Shown: one piece after another, positions 24,230 to 28,500 of the stretch
Layout of the letters: each line of letters begins with the position of its first letter
How positions within the stretch are numbered: position 1 is the stretch's first letter
From: Collinsella sp.
GTDB lineage: Bacteria; Actinomycetota; Coriobacteriia; Coriobacteriales; Coriobacteriaceae
Direction of reading: 5' to 3'
NCBI GenBank assembly: GCA_031294825.1
Contig: JAUMPM010000059.1
Span: 1-28,500, forward strand
DNA length: 28,500 bases
Translations under genes and position numbers: made by a program
The notes under the pieces: model-generated
The model's database searches: none
Seen by the model: the letters and a program-made list of their open reading frames with translations, nothing else
Told to the model about the DNA's origin: nothing

Positions 24230-24260
24230 TTTCGTAAGTTCGCGCCTTGCGAAAGCCGGC
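24152..24260 (+). promoter_or_regulatory. Candidate promoter and structured leader of mscL
   Basis: TGATACAAT (24149-24157) is an extended -10. The RNA that would start near 24164 can fold into a closing stem GCCGGC (24165-24170 with 24255-24260) and three hairpins: GGGC/GCCC (24171-24185), ATCGCC/GGCGAT (24204-24229) and TTTCGTAAG/CTTGCGAAA with one G-U pair (24230-24254). Stems abut each other except for an 18-base joint. It does not match any riboswitch I know, and GC-rich sequence folds easily, so this is tentative. Confidence 0.35.
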
Positions 24261-24333
24261 ACCTCCCCTTTTTGTCTGCCCGGGCCCATCTAGGGCAGTA
24301 ACAACGCGAGCCCCACAACTGCGAGGAGCCACC

Positions 24334-24759
24334 ATGAAGGCATTGCTCAACGAGTTCAAGGAATTCATCAATCGCGGCAACGTGATGGACATGGCCGTCG
24401 GCGTGATTATCGGCGGCGCATTCACTGCCATCGTGACCTCGCTTACCGATAACATCATCAACCCGCTTATCTCCGTGATTGCCGGCGGCAGCGCCACCGA
24501 GATCTCGGGGTTGGTGGTGCCGGGCACCAATATCGACTTTGGCGCGTTTATCGGCGCATGCATCAACTTTTTGATTGTGGCGGCGATCGTCTTTGCCATC
24601 ATCAAGGCCTTCAACAAGGCGCAGGAGATTGGCGACAGGCTCGCCGGTGCCACCACCGAGGAAGCCGCACCTGCGCCCGTCTGCCCGTATTGTCTGGAAG
24701 AGGTGCACGAAGGCGCGACCAAGTGTTGCCACTGCGGAAGCGAGCTACCCAAGGCGTAG
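24334..24759 (+). CDS. mscL: Large-conductance mechanosensitive channel MscL with zinc-ribbon tail
   Basis: A 141-residue MscL that opens under membrane tension to release solutes on osmotic downshock. The N-terminal helix and first membrane segment are typical (EFKEFINRGNVMDMAVGVIIGGAFTAIV in two overlapping blocks, 7-34), followed by DNIINPLIS, a periplasmic loop, and the second membrane segment (about 70-92). After the cytoplasmic helix, a four-Cys motif appears at C117-x2-C120-x10-C131-x2-C134 (CPYC...CCHC), in place of the usual charged C-terminal bundle. This looks like a zinc ribbon and may join the five cytoplasmic tails or bind a partner. The start follows GAGGAG. It is monocistronic with a strong terminator. 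Confidence 0.95.
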   Translation: MKALLNEFKEFINRGNVMDMAVGVIIGGAFTAIVTSLTDNIINPLISVIAGGSATEISGLVVPGTNIDFGAFIGACINFLIVAAIVFAIIKAFNKAQEIGDRLAGATTEEAAPAPVCPYCLEEVHEGATKCCHCGSELPKA

Positions 24760-24817
24760 TTGCGAAGCTATAGCGTCCTCCCGAGAGCGACGAACACCCA
24801 ACTCACTCCAATCAACC

Positions 24818-24845
24818 AAAAATGGCCCCACCCGGGGCCATTTTT
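24818..24845. terminator. Bidirectional terminator between mscL and the acetyltransferase
   Basis: AAAAATGGCCCC pairs with GGGGCCATTTTT over 12 bp around a four-base loop, with A- and T-runs at either side. It serves convergent genes ending at 24759 and 24879. Confidence 0.92.
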
Positions 24846-24878
24846 CATTCGAATCAAGGACTGGTACGCATCCCGCTC

Positions 24879-25370
24879 TTATGCCTCACGCAGCCAGTCA
24901 AACGCAACACGCGGCGTGCCGTCCGACACATGCACGACACCGGCACGCTCAAACCCCGCTTTAATACTCGCGCCCTGCATGGGCAGGTTGTCCCGATGTG
25001 TATCGATACGCAGGTGGTCGGCACGCTCTTTGGCAAAGGCGAACATCGCAGCCGCGATACCGTGCACGGTGCCGTCGGATGCCACACGGTGCAACACGGC
25101 GTACGGAGTATCGCTGCGCCATTGCCCGTCCTCAATTACGTCATAGCACTCGTCCGGACCCGGCAAAAAGGCAAACGTCGCCACCACGCGACCGTCGACT
25201 TCGCACACATAGCTGCCACCGGCGGCAATATCGGCAGCCAGCTGCTCGGCCGAAGGCGTGCCCTCGGGCCACTGCGTGGCGTTGCCATGCGCACGCATAA
25301 AGGCGCGGGCCGCGCCATAGATAGCCATGACGGCGGGAATGTCGGTATCGAGGGTTTTTCTGATCATCAC
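24879..25370 (-). CDS. GNAT-family N-acetyltransferase
   Basis: A 163-residue GNAT protein. MIRKTLDTDIPAVMAIYGAARAFM is a typical first strand and helix. VDGRVVATFAFLPG is the central strand pair, and VLHRVASDGTVHGIAAAMFAFAKE contains the acetyl-CoA pyrophosphate loop with a VHGIA version of the Q/RxxGxG/A motif. LRIDTHRDNLPMQGASIKAGFERAG is the last conserved block, with a THRDN segment common in this subgroup. The start has two adjacent ATGs (25370, 25367) and only a weak AGG upstream. It is divergent from the small zinc-ribbon-like gene. Substrate unknown; both small molecules and protein N-termini are possible. Confidence 0.88.
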   Translation of the reverse strand: MMIRKTLDTDIPAVMAIYGAARAFMRAHGNATQWPEGTPSAEQLAADIAAGGSYVCEVDGRVVATFAFLPGPDECYDVIEDGQWRSDTPYAVLHRVASDGTVHGIAAAMFAFAKERADHLRIDTHRDNLPMQGASIKAGFERAGVVHVSDGTPRVAFDWLREA

Positions 25371-25388
25371 ACGGCGACCTCACGTTTA

Positions 25389-25420
25389 TTGGTATCACTT
25401 TGATTGAGCAATGATACCAA
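25389..25420. promoter_or_regulatory. Inverted repeat between divergent genes
   Basis: TTGGTATCA (25389-25397) and TGATACCAA (25412-25420) form a perfect 9-bp inverted repeat with centres 23 bases apart, about two helical turns. It lies between divergent starts at 25370 and 25439, fitting an operator for one or both. The half-site shares TTGGTAT with the tandem repeats at 22025. Confidence 0.5.
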
Positions 25421-25438
25421 CGTTTGGAGAGGGGCGCG

Positions 25439-25741
25439 ATGCAGATGGGGAGCAAAAAGCGAGCCGCCTGGTCAAAGGCCAAAAGCGAGTTTTTGGGCGC
25501 TGCCACCGGCGGCGATATGAGCGACCTGTTTGCGCGCGAAGACGAGCGCCGCGATGCCCTGGACGCCGAGCGCGATGAAGCCTGGCGCTACAAGTCGTGC
25601 GAACGCAAAAACCGTTACGACACGCGCGCCGAGGCCGAGGCCGTTATGGCCGACTGCGAAAACCGCGGGCGGCGCGGCTTAGCCTGCTACAAATGCGAAT
25701 ACTGCGGCGGCTGGCACCTGACGTCGCACCCCTGGAAATAG
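25439..25741 (+). CDS. Small basic protein with a CxxCxxWHLT motif
   Basis: A 100-residue, charged protein without membrane segment. The middle has many Asp/Glu/Arg residues (LFAREDERRDALDAERDEAW). The C-terminal part has KSCERKNRYDTRAEAEAVMADCENRGRRGLACYKCEYCGGWHLTSHPWK. The end (CxxC followed by GGWHLT) is a motif I associate with small actinobacterial and phage proteins; it may form a zinc-binding fold using Cys and His. Function is unknown. The ATG at 25439 is preceded by GGAGAGGGG; ATG at 25445 or TTG at 25424 are alternatives. It is divergent from the acetyltransferase, with an inverted repeat between. Confidence 0.75.
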   Translation: MQMGSKKRAAWSKAKSEFLGAATGGDMSDLFAREDERRDALDAERDEAWRYKSCERKNRYDTRAEAEAVMADCENRGRRGLACYKCEYCGGWHLTSHPWK

Positions 25742-25789
25742 GCCCCGCATCGGCACGGCGCTGACGGAGTGCCAGCCATCGCACGCAAG

Positions 25790-26494
25790 CTACGGGCGCG
25801 GCGGCACCAAAACATCGTAGCGGACGGCCTTGCCCGCAAGCTGATAGCTCGGCTTAACGCCGGCAAGCAGCGGCCCCTTCACCGGCCGCTTGATAACCAC
25901 CTTGCGCGGCCGCACCGCAAGCGCAGCTTCGACCAGCGAATCCTCATCGGCGCACGGCTCTTCCAGATGGTGCAAGAGTTGGAACTTCTTTTTCACCGCC
26001 GCGCTCTTGGTGCGCCCGGGAAACATGGGGTCCAGATACACCACGTCAGGAGCCGCGAGCTCGCCCCGCCCGATCAGCTCAGCTGTATGGCGAAGGCCGG
26101 CAATGCTGTCCTCGCCCGCATGCAAGCGCATGCGCGCCACGGCAGTCGCAAGCGCCGGATCATCTGCCGCGCGATCCAAGGCATCCTTGAGGAGCGCCGC
26201 AATCACACAATCCTGCTCATACAGATCGGCGATAAAGCCCGCAGCCGCCAACAGCAGCGAATCCTCGCCAAAGCCTGCCGTGGCATCAATCGCCCATGGT
26301 TGCTCGATGCCTTTTGTGCGCGCAGCCTTCACCAGTAGCTCTTGCTGCAGACGGCCCTGTTTGAGCCGCGGAAGCATGCGGGCGAAATCGGCACGAAGCT
26401 CCATCGTGCCGTCGGTGAGCGTGAGGCCCTCGGGTGTCCTGGTTAACTCGAGCCCTGCCGCCCGAGCAACAGAAAAGGGATCGACGACGCCCAT
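25790..26494 (-). CDS. rsmJ: 16S rRNA (guanine-N2) methyltransferase RsmJ
   Basis: A 234-residue class I SAM methyltransferase that modifies 16S rRNA (G1516 in E. coli). Motif I is AIDATAGFGEDSLLLAAAG (about 68-86), and the family-specific VVYLDPMFPGRTKSAAVKKKFQLL holds motif IV with an NPPF-like DPMFP. PRKVVIKRPVKGPLLAG at the C-terminal side is also characteristic. Length is close to E. coli RsmJ (250). The start at 26494 follows AAGGAG. A small membrane-protein gene lies 63 bases upstream on the same strand and may share its transcript. RsmJ orthologues are unusual to recognise in Actinobacteria, so a related base-methyltransferase specificity cannot be ruled out. Confidence 0.85.
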   Translation of the reverse strand: MGVVDPFSVARAAGLELTRTPEGLTLTDGTMELRADFARMLPRLKQGRLQQELLVKAARTKGIEQPWAIDATAGFGEDSLLLAAAGFIADLYEQDCVIAALLKDALDRAADDPALATAVARMRLHAGEDSIAGLRHTAELIGRGELAAPDVVYLDPMFPGRTKSAAVKKKFQLLHHLEEPCADEDSLVEAALAVRPRKVVIKRPVKGPLLAGVKPSYQLAGKAVRYDVLVPPRP

Positions 26495-26557
26495 GAGTAC
26501 TCCTTAACATGCAAAACGAATACGCGAGCGCCGTTCATTTCAGCACCCAACCGTCCG

Positions 26558-26701
26558 CTATTGTCCCACATGCGACATGGCCCACAGCATCCCAATGCAA
26601 AGCACCGCCATCAATCCCGTGCACACGGCAGCGATCACAGAATCACCCATGCGCCTTCCCAACGACCGCGGCTCACGCACTTGCCCTGTTCCGTACATCA
26701 T
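26558..26701 (-). CDS. Small single-pass membrane protein, 47 residues
   Basis: A short frame beginning with ATG ATG at 26701 directly after AAGGAGGAGCC, a strong ribosome binding site, and ending in TAG at 26558. The protein has a basic N-terminal part (VREPRSLGRRMGD) and one hydrophobic helix (about 21-41, SVIAAVCTGLMAVLCIGMLW), then a short polar tail. The positive-inside rule places the N-terminus in the cytoplasm. It lies 63 bases ahead of rsmJ on the same strand. I recognise no family. The combination of ribosome binding site and clean membrane helix makes it more convincing than a random frame. Confidence 0.65.
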   Translation of the reverse strand: MMYGTGQVREPRSLGRRMGDSVIAAVCTGLMAVLCIGMLWAMSHVGQ

Positions 26702-26930
26702 GGCTCCTCCTTGAGACCAGCTCCTTGTTACGGCCTCATCATCTCAGCGCCGCACATGAGCTGCCATCGATTTGCCTTACAGCTGGCTTTCCTTTTTGAA
26801 AGATTGCCCCGCACAGACGAGAAGCGCTTTCTGACACACACGCCGTCACGTTGAACTACAATGTGCTTCACGATATGTGCAGCATATGGGACGCGCCAGA
26901 CTGGCAGCGCCCGCATTGAAAGGACTACCT

Positions 26931-27332
26931 ATGAGCGCCGCGCGCAAGACACTCAAAATCCTTGCCCTCATCTATTTTGTTTTGGGCATCGCCAACCTCG
27001 TCACTGGAATCGCCGGCGTCGCGACCGGCGGCCTCGATTCCACGTACGGGTCGAACGCCATGCTCGCCGCGGTCGTAATTATCGCCAAGGGCCTCGTCGA
27101 TCTTGCCGCAGGTGTTGCGGGCATCAAGGGTGCCAACAAGCCTTCGCAGGTAGACGGTGCGTTTAAGCTCGGTATTGTTGCCGCGGTCGCCACGCTTGCC
27201 AAGGCGGTTCTCACGCTTCCCGCGTTTGGCGGTGACGCCATCAACTATGGCGCCTTTGTCATCGTGGTCTACGACCTGTTCTTTGTTCAGCAGGCACACG
27301 CCGTTAAGGCCGAGAACAAGGACCGCCTGTAG
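26931..27332 (+). CDS. Four-helix membrane protein of unknown function
   Basis: A 133-residue hydrophobic protein with four predicted membrane helices (about 7-31, 43-67, 75-97, 104-123) and a charged C-terminal end (KAENKDRL). Small residues are frequent in the helices (AGVAGIKGA). The start at 26931 follows AAAGGACTACCT; an earlier ATG at 26877 would add 18 residues without a site. A terminator follows 38 bases after the stop, so it is monocistronic. No catalytic or transport motif is visible and I do not recognise the family. Confidence 0.8.
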   Translation: MSAARKTLKILALIYFVLGIANLVTGIAGVATGGLDSTYGSNAMLAAVVIIAKGLVDLAAGVAGIKGANKPSQVDGAFKLGIVAAVATLAKAVLTLPAFGGDAINYGAFVIVVYDLFFVQQAHAVKAENKDRL

Positions 27333-27370
27333 GCACCTGTCTCCCATAGCCCCTGCTATCAAGCAGCTAA

Positions 27371-27406
27371 AAAGGGCCGATCGTGCATCTCCGCGGTCGG
27401 CCCTTT
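27371..27406 (+). terminator. Terminator after the four-helix membrane protein
   Basis: AAAGGGCCGA (27371-27380) pairs with TCGGCCCTTT (27397-27406). The stem is strong but the T-run is only three bases plus scattered Ts. Confidence 0.75.
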
Positions 27407-27423
27407 GCGTTTGCCCAGATAAA

Positions 27424-27458
27424 ACCTACCAAAATAAACCTGTCCCTTTTTGGCAGGT
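27424..27458. repeat. Third copy of the 35-bp palindromic element
   Basis: ACCTACCAAAA, then TAAACCTGTCCCT, then TTTTGGCAGGT. It matches 7416-7450 at all but one position. It lies two bases beyond the stop codon of the RlmA-type gene and just after the preceding gene's terminator. Confidence 0.85.
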
Positions 27459-27460
27459 TG

Positions 27461-28276
27461 TTAGCTGCGGCGGTACTCGGCGATGATGAAGTCGATATCG
27501 GTCTGGAGCGTGTCCAGGTTTGCCAGGCGCTCTTTGTCGGCGGGGCGTGTGCGGTAGTAGTACGGCGTCATCTGGAACACCGCCTCGATGTCGGCCTGCG
27601 TCTGGAGCGTAATATTCGCAGACACCCGCTGCGTTCCGACCAACTCGAGCTCGGTGGTCTGCGGCAGCTTCTCGTCGTTAAGGTACGGCGTATCGTAGAG
27701 CACTTCCTTAAGCCCAAACAGATGACGTGCACCTGGCACGACGGTGTAGAGCGAGCCCTCGGGCGCCAGCACGCGAGCAAACTCGCGCTCGTTAAAGGGA
27801 GCAAAGAGCTCGGTCACCATATCGAAGGCGCCATCGGCCACGGGGATATCCTTCATGTTGGCCACAAAATAGGTCGCATCGCCGCGCTTGGCGGCCAGGC
27901 GCACCATCTCTTTGCCCAAGTCGAACCCGTAAGCGTCCACGCCCGGCACCGCGCCCATGGCACTCGTGTAATAGCCCTCGCCGCAGCAAATATCGAGCAA
28001 CGTCATGGGGCCGCTCGTAGACGCAGCACGCCCAGACACCTGCTTGCGCACCAGCTCGACCATCGCATCGCGCAACGGTGCGTAGTATCCACGGTTCAGA
28101 AAGTCACGACGGCTGCGTGCCTGCGACTTGGGATCGCCCATGGAGTCGCCGCTCTTGGACGAGCGCAGCAGATATAGATAGCCCTCGCGCGCACGGTCAA
28201 ACCGGTGTCCGCTCGCGCATGCAGCACCGCGTTCATTGTCCACCAACGGCTCATGGCAAACGGGACACAACAACAT
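27461..28276 (-). CDS. rlmA: RlmA-type 23S rRNA (guanine-N1) methyltransferase
   Basis: A 271-residue SAM methyltransferase of the RlmA family, which methylates G745 or G748 of 23S rRNA. The N-terminal zinc site is C4-P-V-C7 with C20 and H24 (CASGHRFD). RAREGYLYLL is the conserved segment after the finger. Motif I is LLDICCGEGYYTSAM, and GFDLGKEMVRLAAKR and VLAPEGSLYTVVPG follow as expected. The start at 28276 follows AAGGAG at seven bases. Whether it is of the G745 or G748 type is not clear from sequence; the latter is linked to macrolide/tylosin response. It stands next to the insertion sequence at the window edge. Confidence 0.88.
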   Translation of the reverse strand: MLLCPVCHEPLVDNERGAACASGHRFDRAREGYLYLLRSSKSGDSMGDPKSQARSRRDFLNRGYYAPLRDAMVELVRKQVSGRAASTSGPMTLLDICCGEGYYTSAMGAVPGVDAYGFDLGKEMVRLAAKRGDATYFVANMKDIPVADGAFDMVTELFAPFNEREFARVLAPEGSLYTVVPGARHLFGLKEVLYDTPYLNDEKLPQTTELELVGTQRVSANITLQTQADIEAVFQMTPYYYRTRPADKERLANLDTLQTDIDFIIAEYRRS

Positions 28277-28373
28277 GGCAACTCCTTAGCGCGAACAACA
28301 CAACGCCCACCATTGTCGCACGCCTTCCCCACCTAGTCATTGGGTGTTCCTATAGTTTTGTCAACCGTCGGGG

Positions 28374-28500
28374 CTACTCCCGGTAGGGCACCCGGTCGCG
28401 CATCACGGCGTATATCGCCCTGAGCCGCTTCCTCGCGACGGCCTTGAGCGCCCGCCCGTGCCCCATGCCCCGTGCCCTGCAGGCCCGGTAGTACTCGCCG
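28374..28500 (-). mobile_element. 3' end of a probable IS110-family transposase (runs off the window)
   Basis: The last 127 bases read on the minus strand as 42 codons ending in TAG at 28374. The translated end is rich in Arg and Lys and finishes with KRLRAIYAVMRDRVPYRE, which resembles the C-terminus of IS110/IS116 transposases (conserved IYAMLRD-PY ending). These use a DEDD catalytic domain and a Ser-containing C-terminal domain. The bulk of the gene lies outside. The element's end would be somewhere in 28277-28373, but IS110 elements lack inverted repeats, so I cannot place it. Confidence 0.65.

Overview
The window looks like chromosomal DNA from a gut actinobacterium of the class Coriobacteriia, most likely Collinsella. 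The basis is high GC content, strong AGGAGG-type ribosome binding sites, a bile salt hydrolase of the Gram-positive gut type, a TPP-riboswitch thiM/thiE locus, and the overall gene mix. The genus is an inference; no rRNA or marker tree is available here. I see no tRNA, rRNA or CRISPR array. Bases 1-84 are AT-rich and hold nothing I can assign.

Left part (1-7.3 kb): a bile salt hydrolase and a peptide-deformylase-like protein on the minus strand, then an AzgA/NCS2 purine permease and an alpha/beta hydrolase on the plus strand. A minus-strand group follows: HAD phosphatase, LysR regulator and a MetE-like methyltransferase. A palindrome resembling the streptococcal MET-box lies between the regulator and the methyltransferase, which suggests methionine-responsive control.

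Thiamine locus (7.3-9.5 kb): an inverted pair of 35-bp palindromic elements, a TPP riboswitch with terminator, then thiM, a YkoF/MTH1187-like thiamine-binding protein and thiE, tightly packed. After thiE comes an array of four ~62-bp palindromic units, then a minus-strand patatin-like phospholipase.

Signalling block (10.7-15.4 kb): two tandem paralogous cytoplasmic GGDEF proteins. The first has one intact GGDEF, a PAS-like region, two degenerate GGDEF domains and an EAL domain with its key residues intact. The second resembles only its first half.

Middle (15.4-24.3 kb): a flavodoxin-like reductase, an ArsC-like protein lacking its catalytic Cys, a CobW GTPase, TrmL with an insertion, then on the minus strand a short UvrA-like ABC protein overlapping an upstream AAA ATPase, and a TetM-like translation GTPase.

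Right part (24.3-28.5 kb): MscL with a C-terminal zinc-ribbon motif behind a possibly structured leader, a GNAT acetyltransferase, a small CxxC/WHLT protein, RsmJ, an unlisted-size 47-residue membrane protein, a four-helix membrane protein, an RlmA-type methyltransferase, and the 3' end of a probable IS110-family transposase running off the window.

The most distinctive non-genic signal is a set of intergenic palindromes sharing a CTGTCCCT core but with different stems. They sit at gene 3' ends, and two of them supply the stop codon of the adjacent gene.
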